A DNA stretch of 8,189 nucleotides from Thermoplasmata archaeon (GTDB lineage: Archaea > Thermoplasmatota > Thermoplasmata > Lutacidiplasmatales > UBA184). This document shows positions 1 to 5,897 of this stretch, one piece after another (the first letter of the stretch is position 1; each line of letters starts with the position of its first letter). Under the pieces are notes generated by a model. It saw only the letters and a program-made list of their open reading frames with translations. It had not been told where the DNA came from and did not search any database. Location of the stretch: the NCBI GenBank assembly GCA_030043855.1, contig JASHWW010000022.1, positions 1 through 8,189 on the forward strand. The letters are read 5' to 3'. The position numbers and the translations under genes were made by a program.

Positions 1-302
1 GCGATCCCGTAGAAGATCGCGATGAACAGGACGCTCTGGGCCAGGATCCCCGGGGTCAGGAACTGGAGGTACGAGTACGACCCGGTCGGGATCGCGTGGA
101 TCGAGGTGAAGACGCTCCCGAATACGACGAGCCAGAGCGCCGGCTGGACCGCGCGGAGCAGGAGCTCGGAGGGGTCGTGCGACAGCTTGCGGGCCTCATG
201 ACCGACGATCGCGGCCGTCTGGCCGATCGCGCCTTCGATCGCGTCGAGGACGCCGGAGGATCCCGGCGCCGGGCCGACCTCACTCGAGGCGGACAGCGAC
301 AC
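1..302 (-). CDS. ABC-2 type transporter permease, DrrB-like (partial, cut by left edge)
   Basis: Membrane-spanning half of a two-gene ABC exporter; it would form the translocation path with the ATPase encoded just upstream. The 100 visible residues are the N-terminus: a polar cytoplasmic stretch of about 50 residues, then a short amphipathic segment and first membrane helix (ALWLVVFGSVF), then a conserved-looking FLTPGILAQSVLFIAIFYGI segment typical of ABC-2 permeases of the DrrB/NodJ kind. The rest lies beyond the window. I chose the GTG at 302 because GGGAGG sits 7 nt ahead of it (310-315) and no ATG fits the frame nearby. The start overlaps the end of the ATPase gene by 23 nt, so the two are probably translationally coupled. 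The substrate cannot be told from the sequence; drug, lipid or polysaccharide export are all possible for this family. Confidence 0.85.
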   Translation of the reverse strand, partial: MSLSASSEVGPAPGSSGVLDAIEGAIGQTAAIVGHEARKLSHDPSELLLRAVQPALWLVVFGSVFTSIHAIPTGSYSYLQFLTPGILAQSVLFIAIFYGI

Positions 303-1095
303 GTCGCGTCCTCCCGGTCTCCCGATAGCTGCCGGTCGTCTCGATCTCCGTTCCGGCGTAGTGGGCGAAGACCTCCTCCAACGTGGCGCCCGCGCGGCCG
401 AGGCTCGCCTTGAGTTCCGCGGGTGTGCCGAGCGCGACCATCCGGCCTCGGTGGAGGATCGCGAGGCGTTCGCAGAGCCGTTCGGCCTCCTCCATGTAGT
501 GCGTGGTCAGGACCACCGAGGTGCCGAAGTGTTCGGTCAGTCGCCCGATCTGTTCCCAGACCGCGTCCCGGGCGAGCGGGTCCAGGCCGACCGTCGGCTC
601 GTCCATGAACAGCACCTTGGGTCGGTGCATCAGGGTCTGGGCGATCTCGAGGCGTCGGATCATTCCGCCCGAGTAGTTCTTGACCAGCTCGTCGGCGACC
701 GCCGAGAGCCCCATGAACTCGAGCGCGTCCCGGATCCTCCGGTCGCGCTCCCCCGCAGGGATGCGGTAGAGCCGGGCGAACACCCACAGGTTCTCGTACC
801 CCGAGACCTGGGCATCCGCCGAGATCAACTGGGGCACGTAGCCGATGCTTCGTCGCACCCGCGACGGTTGGCGGACGATGTCGTACCCCGCGACGATCGC
901 GGTGCCCGCACTGGGAGGCAGGAGCGTGGTGAGCATCTTCAGCGTCGTCGTCTTTCCCGCGCCGTTGGGGCCGAGGAGACCGAACACCTCGCCCGGAGCC
1001 ACCGAGACCGAGAGGCGATCGACGGCCGTCAACGTCCCGAACCGGCGGGTCAGTTCGCGAGTTACCAGAACGGGCGGCGACGAAGATCCTTCCAT
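280..1095 (-). CDS. ABC transporter ATP-binding protein, DrrA-like
   Basis: Cytoplasmic ATPase of a two-component exporter, 271 residues, a normal length for the DrrA/ABC-2 ATPase group. All nucleotide-binding motifs are visible: Walker A GPNGAGKTT (42-50), Q-loop Q89 in YVPQ, signature YSGGM (141-145), Walker B VLFMDEP with catalytic E166, D-loop GLD (170-172) and switch histidine H199. The C-terminus has the TLEEVFAHYAG segment followed by a short Arg-rich tail, as in DrrA-like proteins. The ATG at 1095 is the only sensible start: conserved residues begin a few codons later and no other start lies close by. It has no Shine-Dalgarno site but has a TATA-like element about 30 nt upstream, which suggests a near-leaderless mRNA. 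The downstream permease gene overlaps it, so the two form one operon. The exported substrate is unknown. Confidence 0.95.
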   Translation of the reverse strand: MEGSSSPPVLVTRELTRRFGTLTAVDRLSVSVAPGEVFGLLGPNGAGKTTTLKMLTTLLPPSAGTAIVAGYDIVRQPSRVRRSIGYVPQLISADAQVSGYENLWVFARLYRIPAGERDRRIRDALEFMGLSAVADELVKNYSGGMIRRLEIAQTLMHRPKVLFMDEPTVGLDPLARDAVWEQIGRLTEHFGTSVVLTTHYMEEAERLCERLAILHRGRMVALGTPAELKASLGRAGATLEEVFAHYAGTEIETTGSYRETGRTRRVAVRLE

Positions 1096-1121
1096 GGAAC
1101 GGTGGCGCCGAGCCGCCCGAC

Positions 1122-1129
1122 GTACTAAG
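1122..1129 (-). promoter_or_regulatory. TATA-like promoter element of the ABC exporter operon
   Basis: Read on the minus strand this is CTTAGTAC, an AT-rich island in very GC-rich DNA, centred about 30 nt before the ATG at 1095. An archaeal TATA box at the usual 25-30 nt before transcription start would give a leader of only a few bases, which fits the missing Shine-Dalgarno site. A bacterial -10 reading is possible but would fit the spacing less well. Confidence 0.4.
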
Positions 1130-1183
1130 GGTCGCCACCGTGCCTCGAGCGAGGGGACCGAAAACGGCTTGGCGCTTTCCGTC

Positions 1184-1205
1184 CGGAGCGGCTCCGGCCG
1201 CTCCG
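1184..1205 (-). terminator. Possible hairpin downstream of the ClC gene
   Basis: CGGAGCGG (1184-1191) and CCGCTCCG (1198-1205) are perfect 8-bp inverted arms with a 6-nt loop, starting about 15 nt after the ClC stop codon and ahead of the ABC promoter. A competing arm pair, CCGGAGC/GCTCCGG (1183-1197), overlaps it. There is no T-run directly after the stem; a TTTT lies roughly 20 nt further on (minus strand, 1162-1165). It could end or protect the ClC transcript, but self-complementary stretches are common at this G+C. Confidence 0.3.
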
Positions 1206-1220
1206 TCGCCCCGTCGACCC

Positions 1221-3065
1221 TCAGGTGCCGCCCGGCGGATCCGGGGGTCCCGGGGAGAACCGGCGCCGGACCGCCTGCCAGGCACTCTCGATCGGAGACG
1301 CGAGAATCCGTTCGCGTCGTTCCTCGTGCTCCGTCCAGAGCACGCGGGCGGCGAACGGAGTCTCGCGGCTGACGAAGCCGACCGGTGTCGGGGCACCGCG
1401 CCGGGGGTACACCGGGAGCGCCATGCCGTCGACCTGGGCCAACCGTTCGGCGGCCAGCCGAGTCGGCTCCCCCGCGAAGACCACGATCGCGGGATCGGGG
1501 GCGAGGGAGACCGCCCGACGGCCGGGATCGCCCCCCAGCTCGATGTACGCGCGGAGGTCGGAACGCGAAAGGAACCCGGCCGGACGATGCTGCGGGTCCT
1601 CGAACACGATGCCGACCTCCCGGAGGCCGGGGCGCGCGGACGCGCCGAGGGCTTGGTCCACGGTGAGGTCCGTCGGGACCGTCACCAGGTCGCGCTGCAT
1701 CACGTCCCGTACCGGGATCTGCTCGAGCGGATCGACCGAGTACTCCCGGGCCACGTGGACCCCCCGCCGGGCCACCTTCTCCGTGAGGATCGATCGCTTC
1801 ATCGTCAGCACGGTGACCGCGTCCGCCGCGAGGGCGGCGACGAGGAGCGGCAGGATCGCCGGAAGGTCGTGCGTCAGCTCGAGGGAGAAGACCACCCCGG
1901 TGAACGGCGCCCGCATCGTCCCCCCGATCATCGCCCCCATGCCGACGAGAACGAACAGCGACGGGGAACCCCCGGGAAGGACGACCGCGAACAGCCCGCC
2001 GAGGGCTCCGCCGAGCATCAGCAGCGGGGCCAGCACACCCCCCGACGTTCCGGACCCGAGCGAGATCGTCCAGATCGCGGCCTTGACGATCAACAGCGAG
2101 AGGATCACGGTCACCCCGAGTTGGGCGAGCAAGAGGGCGTCGATCGAGGAGTACCCGACCCCGAGCGCCCGCGCTTGCACGAGTCCTCCGATCCCGATCG
2201 CGACCCCGCCGATCGCGGGCCACCACACCCACGGGATGGGCAGGCGCCGGAACCCGTCCTCGGACGCGTAGACCGCCCGCGTGAGCAGGGCGGACGCGAA
2301 CCCGGCCACGACGCCGAGGAGGAGGACGGAGCCGATCGTCAGGGCCGTGGGCGTGCCGGTCGCCGGGAGGGGGAACAACGGGCCCGTTCCGAGGATCTGC
2401 CATCGGACGACGGTCGCCGCGGCCACTGCCACGCCGACCGGGATCAGGCTGCGCGGCTTCCACTCGAACAGGAGCAACTCGACCGAGAGCAGGACCGCCG
2501 CGAGGGGCGTGTTGAACGTCGCCGCCATGCCGGCCGCGGCTCCCGCGACGAGCAGGGTCTTGCGTTCCGAGGCCGTGATGCGAACCAGCTGGCCGAACAC
2601 CGATCCGAACGCACCGGCGGTCATGATGATCGGTCCCTCGGCGCCGAACGGGCCGCCGGATCCGATCGAGACCGCCGTCGCGACCGGTTTGAGAACCGTC
2701 ACCTTCGGCTCGATCGCGCTCTTGTGGACCAGGATCGCCTCGAGCGCCTCGGGGATGCCGTGACCGCGGATCCGCTCCGAACCGAACTTCGCCATCCCGC
2801 CGACGATCAGCCCTCCGAGGACCGGTACGCCGATGGCGAGGAGGCCCAGCGAGTTCCCCGCCGGAGAGACGAACGAGACCGAGACGCGGTGGAAGTAGAA
2901 CAGGTTCGTGAACAGTCCGATGAGGCCCAGCAACGCCACGGCGATGAGCGCGGCGATGACGCCGATGAGCAACGCCCCCGGGAGGAGCGCCACCATCCGG
3001 CGGTTGGAGGTCGTGAAGTCTCCCAACCCGTCGAGCCCGTCCGGCGACGCCCCGGAGCTCGACAC
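1221..3065 (-). CDS. ClC-family chloride channel/transporter with C-terminal CBS pair
   Basis: Integral membrane anion channel or anion/proton exchanger, 614 residues: a membrane domain of roughly residues 25-425 and a cytoplasmic regulatory part with two CBS motifs (about 450-505 and 515-570) that may bind nucleotides. Filter motifs are visible: GHGIP (101-105; GSGIP in E. coli ClC-ec1), GAEGP (141-145) carrying the gating glutamate E143, FNTPLA (184-189) and GSGTSGGVLAP (337-347). By alignment from FNTPLA, the proton-glutamate position of ClC-ec1 (E203) is L197, although the preceding E196 is kept. The usual central tyrosine near the end of the membrane domain appears to be L427. I chose the GTG at 3065 over the GTG at 3074 because GGAGGTGA (3071-3078) lies 5 nt ahead of it; the upstream GTG sits inside that Shine-Dalgarno site. 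The gene is divergent from the NDH-2-like gene. Whether it is a channel or an exchanger cannot be decided here. Confidence 0.93.
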   Translation of the reverse strand: MSSSGASPDGLDGLGDFTTSNRRMVALLPGALLIGVIAALIAVALLGLIGLFTNLFYFHRVSVSFVSPAGNSLGLLAIGVPVLGGLIVGGMAKFGSERIRGHGIPEALEAILVHKSAIEPKVTVLKPVATAVSIGSGGPFGAEGPIIMTAGAFGSVFGQLVRITASERKTLLVAGAAAGMAATFNTPLAAVLLSVELLLFEWKPRSLIPVGVAVAAATVVRWQILGTGPLFPLPATGTPTALTIGSVLLLGVVAGFASALLTRAVYASEDGFRRLPIPWVWWPAIGGVAIGIGGLVQARALGVGYSSIDALLLAQLGVTVILSLLIVKAAIWTISLGSGTSGGVLAPLLMLGGALGGLFAVVLPGGSPSLFVLVGMGAMIGGTMRAPFTGVVFSLELTHDLPAILPLLVAALAADAVTVLTMKRSILTEKVARRGVHVAREYSVDPLEQIPVRDVMQRDLVTVPTDLTVDQALGASARPGLREVGIVFEDPQHRPAGFLSRSDLRAYIELGGDPGRRAVSLAPDPAIVVFAGEPTRLAAERLAQVDGMALPVYPRRGAPTPVGFVSRETPFAARVLWTEHEERRERILASPIESAWQAVRRRFSPGPPDPPGGT

Positions 3066-3070
3066 GCGTC

Positions 3071-3078
3071 TCACCTCC
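3071..3078 (-). promoter_or_regulatory. Strong ribosome binding site of the ClC gene
   Basis: Read on the minus strand this is GGAGGTGA, an almost full match to the 16S rRNA 3' end, 5 nt before the GTG at 3065. It decides the start in favour of 3065 and implies that this mRNA has a real 5' leader, unlike the neighbouring promoter-proximal genes. Confidence 0.75.
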
Positions 3079-3271
3079 GCCGGATCGGAGCGCTCGGTTG
3101 GGAGGCGGCATCGGTCGGCGCGAGGCCGAGACTTTGGTGCACCGCCGGAACTCCGCGTTCGACCGCCCGGAGACTGCGACGATCCGCCGCTGCGGTCGCC
3201 GACCGGAGGGGCTCGGCGACTTCAGGTTGACTCTCCGGGTCGATGCGGCGCGCGTTCGAGCACGCGCCAAC

Positions 3272-3279
3272 CCTAAGGT
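3272..3279 (+). promoter_or_regulatory. TATA-like promoter element of the NDH-2-like gene
   Basis: CCTAAGGT is centred about 25 nt before the GTG at 3300, the archaeal TATA-to-start distance expected for a leaderless mRNA. It resembles the element before the ABC operon (CCTTAGTAC on the minus strand). It also matches the loose bacterial -10 pattern TANNNT, so it does not by itself prove an archaeal host. Confidence 0.35.
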
Positions 3280-3299
3280 CCCCGGAGTCACCCCGGAGT
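3280..3299 (+). repeat. Tandem 9-bp direct repeat ahead of the NDH-2-like start codon
   Basis: CCCCGGAGT occurs at 3280-3288 and again at 3291-3299, identical and offset by 11 bp (one helical turn), separated by CA. It fills the gap between the TATA-like element and the GTG at 3300. This position suits an operator that blocks initiation. Alternatively the GGAG cores could be poorly spaced ribosome binding sites. Confidence 0.6.
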
Positions 3300-4508
3300 G
3301 TGCCGCCGGACGCCTCGGGGCCATCGGCAGAGGGGGCGGGGCTCGTCGTGCTCGGCGCCGGATACGCGGGGCTGACGATCGCGCAGGAGGTCGCCCACCG
3401 ATCGCGCGGGCGGATTCCGATCACGCTCGTCGATCGCAATCCCGTGCACGTCCTCCGGACCGAACTCTACGATGTCGGCCGTCTCGCGGAGTCCGGAGAA
3501 CGCGCGGACCCGTTCGTGGTCCCGCTCGCCACCGTCTTCGATCGCACCCCGGTCCGCATCCGTCAGGGAGACGTCCAGTCGATCGACCTCGCGCAACGTC
3601 AGGTTCGCGTGGACGGGGAGGCGCTCGAGTTCCGCTCGCTGGCGATCGGGCTGGGCAACGTCGCGGCGTACTACGGCGTCCCGGGTGCGGCGGAACTCAC
3701 GCACCAGGTCTATCGTCTCTCCGGTGCCAAACGACTCGCCGCGGACCTGGTCGCGGTCGAGCGGGCTTCGGCGCATCTCCCCGGGGAACGGCGGCCCCGG
3801 GTCGTCGTCGTCGGGGGTGGCTCGACGGGGACCGAGCTCGCGGCCGAGATCGCGACCACGGAATGGACCGGGGTCGCGGGGCTCGGGGCCCGACCCCCGG
3901 CCGTCTTCCAGGTGACCGGGGCGCTACCGTTCCTCGCCGGATTCGCGCCCTCGGTGATCGACCGGGCCCGGGCCGTCCTCGCGCGCGTGGGCGTCACGAT
4001 CGTCCCCGGCGTCAACGTCGCTCGGGTCGAGCCGCGTTCGGTCCAGCTCGAGGACGGCACCGTGCTCGTCGCCGACATCGCCGTCTGGTGCGCGGGGCTG
4101 GAAGCTCCTCCGGTGGTCCGATCCCTCCCCGTTGCGCACGGCCGCGCCGGTCGGATCGCGGTCGATGCCCACCTCGAGGTCGCGGACCACCCGGGCGTCT
4201 TCGCCGTCGGCGATGTGGCGGAGCGGAAGGACCCCGTCACGGGGACTCCGGTACCGGCCACCGCCCAGGCCGCCCTCGCGGAGGCGAGGGTCGCCGCGCG
4301 CAACATTGTCGCTCGCTGGTTCGAACGGCCCCTGGTTCCGTTCCGGTACTCGGAGCGGGGCACGGTCGTCGCGCTCGGCGTCGGGCAGGCCGCCGGCGCC
4401 GTGCGTCGGGTCCCGATCTGGGGGAGTCCGGCGGCCCTGCTGAAGCGCATCGTCCAGCGCGACTACGCGCGGGCGGTCGAGCGGGGAGAGAGCCCTTCGT
4501 TGCTCTGA
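3300..4508 (+). CDS. FAD-dependent NAD(P)H oxidoreductase, type II NADH dehydrogenase-like
   Basis: Flavoprotein that probably oxidises NADH or NADPH and passes electrons to a quinone or another acceptor without pumping protons. It has 402 residues from the GTG at 3300 and the two-Rossmann fold of the NDH-2/disulfide-reductase superfamily: FAD dinucleotide site GAGYAG (19-24), acidic residue ending the second strand (D45), NAD(P)H site GGGSTG (172-177), FAD-binding GD (304-305) in FAVGDVAE, and PATAQAALAEA (319-329) matching the AQ-containing quinone-side motif of NDH-2. There are no redox-active CxxC cysteines, which argues against a disulfide reductase. The C-terminus lacks a clear membrane-anchoring helix. 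An in-frame ATG at 3243 would add 19 residues without homology features and would place the TATA-like element inside the gene, so I prefer 3300. Sulfide:quinone reductase is a less likely alternative because its conserved cysteines are absent. Confidence 0.85.
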   Translation: MPPDASGPSAEGAGLVVLGAGYAGLTIAQEVAHRSRGRIPITLVDRNPVHVLRTELYDVGRLAESGERADPFVVPLATVFDRTPVRIRQGDVQSIDLAQRQVRVDGEALEFRSLAIGLGNVAAYYGVPGAAELTHQVYRLSGAKRLAADLVAVERASAHLPGERRPRVVVVGGGSTGTELAAEIATTEWTGVAGLGARPPAVFQVTGALPFLAGFAPSVIDRARAVLARVGVTIVPGVNVARVEPRSVQLEDGTVLVADIAVWCAGLEAPPVVRSLPVAHGRAGRIAVDAHLEVADHPGVFAVGDVAERKDPVTGTPVPATAQAALAEARVAARNIVARWFERPLVPFRYSERGTVVALGVGQAAGAVRRVPIWGSPAALLKRIVQRDYARAVERGESPSLL

Positions 4509-4537
4509 TCGGCGCCCTTCCGGCCCGACCGAGCCCT

Positions 4538-4544
4538 GAAATAG
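4538..4544 (+). promoter_or_regulatory. Possible TATA-like element before the membrane-protein gene
   Basis: GAAATAG is the most AT-rich patch in the 66-nt gap after the oxidoreductase, centred about 34 nt before the TTG start. Its position would allow a separate near-leaderless transcript. Its TAG is also the in-frame stop that limits upstream extension of the next gene. Co-transcription from the upstream promoter is equally possible. Confidence 0.25.
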
Positions 4545-4574
4545 CGCGGCCCCGCTCGGCGAGCCCCGAAGACG

Positions 4575-5897
4575 TTGTCCGCGGCGGTCGACTTCATCAG
4601 CGACGTCTGGTTCAATCTGATCACCTGGGGCGTCTTCGCGGCGCTCAGCGCGATCAATCTCCTCGTCCTGCTGTACCGGACCGAGCGGGGCGCCTCGCTC
4701 CGTCCGAAGGTCCGGCGGTTCCTCCGCCGCATCTCCGGGCGGGACGATCTCCACTGGCTCGATTGGCGACCGCTCTTGGTCGCGGCGACGATCGCGTTCG
4801 TCACGGTCTCGGCCTACGGACTCCTGAGCGGGAACTACGGATGTCACCCGCCGGGGGTCAGCGACCCGATCGGCGAGCTGAGCCAGGGCCGTGCCTTCCT
4901 GGCGGGGAAGAACCCGTTCACGGTGCCGGACTGCGGGTCGACGATCGAGGTGCCGTACGGATTCGCCGCCGTGCTGATCGACGCGGCCGGGAGCCTGGGC
5001 GGACTTCCCGGGATCTACGTCGCGTGGGGCGTGGTCGCGCTCGCGATCGTCCCCCTGGTCTGGCTGACCGGCGGGAACGACCGACGGTACGTCCTCCTCT
5101 ACGTCACGACCTCGGTCCTCTTCGTCCCGCTGCTCTCGTCGCAGATCGACGGCGCGACGAACACCATCGTGCCGACCACGATCTTTCTCGTGCTCTACCT
5201 GAGCGCCCGCAACGAGGTCTTGGCCGCGGCCGTCGGAGGGTTCCTCTCCACCGCCCGGTTCCCGAACCTCTTTCCGGTGCTCGGGGCGACCGGCACGTTT
5301 CCGCGTCGTCGATGGCTCTCCTTCGTCGTCGCGGCCGCCTCGTTCGGCGCCGTGACCGCCCTTTGCTTCGCGGTCTGGCGGAACGACTTCCTGACTCCCG
5401 TCTTCCTGAGCCAGATCGGCCGTCGGTCGTTCTCCCTCAACTTCTACGGAGTCCTGCTGTTCCAGAATTGGCTCCCGGCGTCGACGTGGATCGAAGAACT
5501 GCAGGCCGCGCTCACCGTGGGTCTCGTCTTCTACGCGTTCTTCCGGGTCCGGTCGCCGGCGCGGTCGGTCTCCCTCGTCCTCGTCGGCTTCGCCCTGTTG
5601 ACCCCGTTCCTCTCGTTCAACATCCTGGTCTGGCTCCTGCCCGTCGCGCTCGCGGGGGCGCGCGCGCGGTGGTACCTCTGGTTCGCCGCGTTCGTCGGGT
5701 CGCTGAACTACGACCTGGGGCTCAACGTCTGGGCGTGGGACGACGGGATCACCTGGCCGAGCCAGGTGATGGACGTCGTCTTCACCGCCCTCCTGCTCGC
5801 GCTGTTCGTCGAGCTCCTCCGCGCGGAGGCGCGCGGCGAGCCGACGGACACGCCCGCGCCGCCGCCGTCAGCGGGCGCGAGCGCGCCGGCGTCGTGA
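4575..5897 (+). CDS. Polytopic membrane protein, GT-C (GT87-like) glycosyltransferase candidate
   Basis: Integral membrane protein of 440 residues with about ten to twelve hydrophobic segments, for example 13-34, 66-86, 145-164, 172-188, 215-235, 246-268, 305-322, 347-361, 366-385 and 398-416. The loop after the second helix has acidic residues (D97, E101), then RAFLAGKNPF (106-115) and VPYGF (126-130). This resembles the LxxGxNPY...YPP pattern of polyprenyl-phosphate-sugar glycosyltransferases of the GT-C fold, which act on the outer face of the membrane. C90 and C120 in the same loop could form a disulfide. The C-terminus is a Pro/Ala/Ser tail. The start is TTG: the frame is closed by TAG at 4542-4544, contains no ATG or GTG before 4575, and a later start would remove the first helix. 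Family assignment rests on pattern and topology only; a membrane protein of other function is possible. Confidence 0.8.
   Translation: MSAAVDFISDVWFNLITWGVFAALSAINLLVLLYRTERGASLRPKVRRFLRRISGRDDLHWLDWRPLLVAATIAFVTVSAYGLLSGNYGCHPPGVSDPIGELSQGRAFLAGKNPFTVPDCGSTIEVPYGFAAVLIDAAGSLGGLPGIYVAWGVVALAIVPLVWLTGGNDRRYVLLYVTTSVLFVPLLSSQIDGATNTIVPTTIFLVLYLSARNEVLAAAVGGFLSTARFPNLFPVLGATGTFPRRRWLSFVVAAASFGAVTALCFAVWRNDFLTPVFLSQIGRRSFSLNFYGVLLFQNWLPASTWIEELQAALTVGLVFYAFFRVRSPARSVSLVLVGFALLTPFLSFNILVWLLPVALAGARARWYLWFAAFVGSLNYDLGLNVWAWDDGITWPSQVMDVVFTALLLALFVELLRAEARGEPTDTPAPPPSAGASAPAS

Larger units (their letters stand above)
3066..3299. promoter_or_regulatory. Divergent intergenic region between the ClC and NDH-2-like genes
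   Basis: This 234-nt stretch separates two divergent genes and must hold both promoters. Visible items are the ClC Shine-Dalgarno site, the perfect 13-nt palindrome CGGTCGCCGACCG (3193-3205, 6-bp arms around one base), a TATA-like element at 3272-3279 and a tandem 9-bp repeat at 3280-3299. An ATG at 3243 is in frame with the oxidoreductase but is not my preferred start. No clear TATA box for the ClC gene stands out; ACCAAAG, read on the minus strand near 3131-3138, is the only AT-richer patch within 80 nt. Confidence 0.5.

Noticed and set aside
1221..3065. Fluoride-specific ClC (CLC-F) identity
   Set aside because: The gating motif is the standard GxEGP type with E143, unlike the altered motif of CLC-F proteins, and I see no fluoride riboswitch-like sequence upstream.
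1140..3230. Open frame of 696 codons on the plus strand, opposite the ClC gene
   Set aside because: Arg/Asp/Glu-rich shadow of the ClC coding strand with no motif; the ClC frame on the other strand shows clear family signatures.
3243..3299. ATG at 3243 as start of the NDH-2-like gene
   Set aside because: It adds 19 residues before the first Rossmann strand with no homology feature, has no Shine-Dalgarno site, and would place the TATA-like box and the direct repeat inside the gene. It remains possible.
280..3324. Very long open frame on the minus strand (1014 codons) spanning the ABC ATPase and antisense/out-of-frame to the ClC gene
   Set aside because: Only the last 271 residues are a recognisable protein (the ABC ATPase). 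The upstream part is Arg/Pro/Gly-rich translation in the wrong frame of the ClC gene, a normal effect of extreme GC content removing stops. It is not an ATPase fusion.
5851..5877. CGCCCGC/GCGGGCG inverted repeat as a bidirectional terminator of the convergent genes
   Set aside because: The 13-nt loop is long, no T-run follows on either strand, and it lies within coding sequence of both tails; chance pairing at this GC content is likely.
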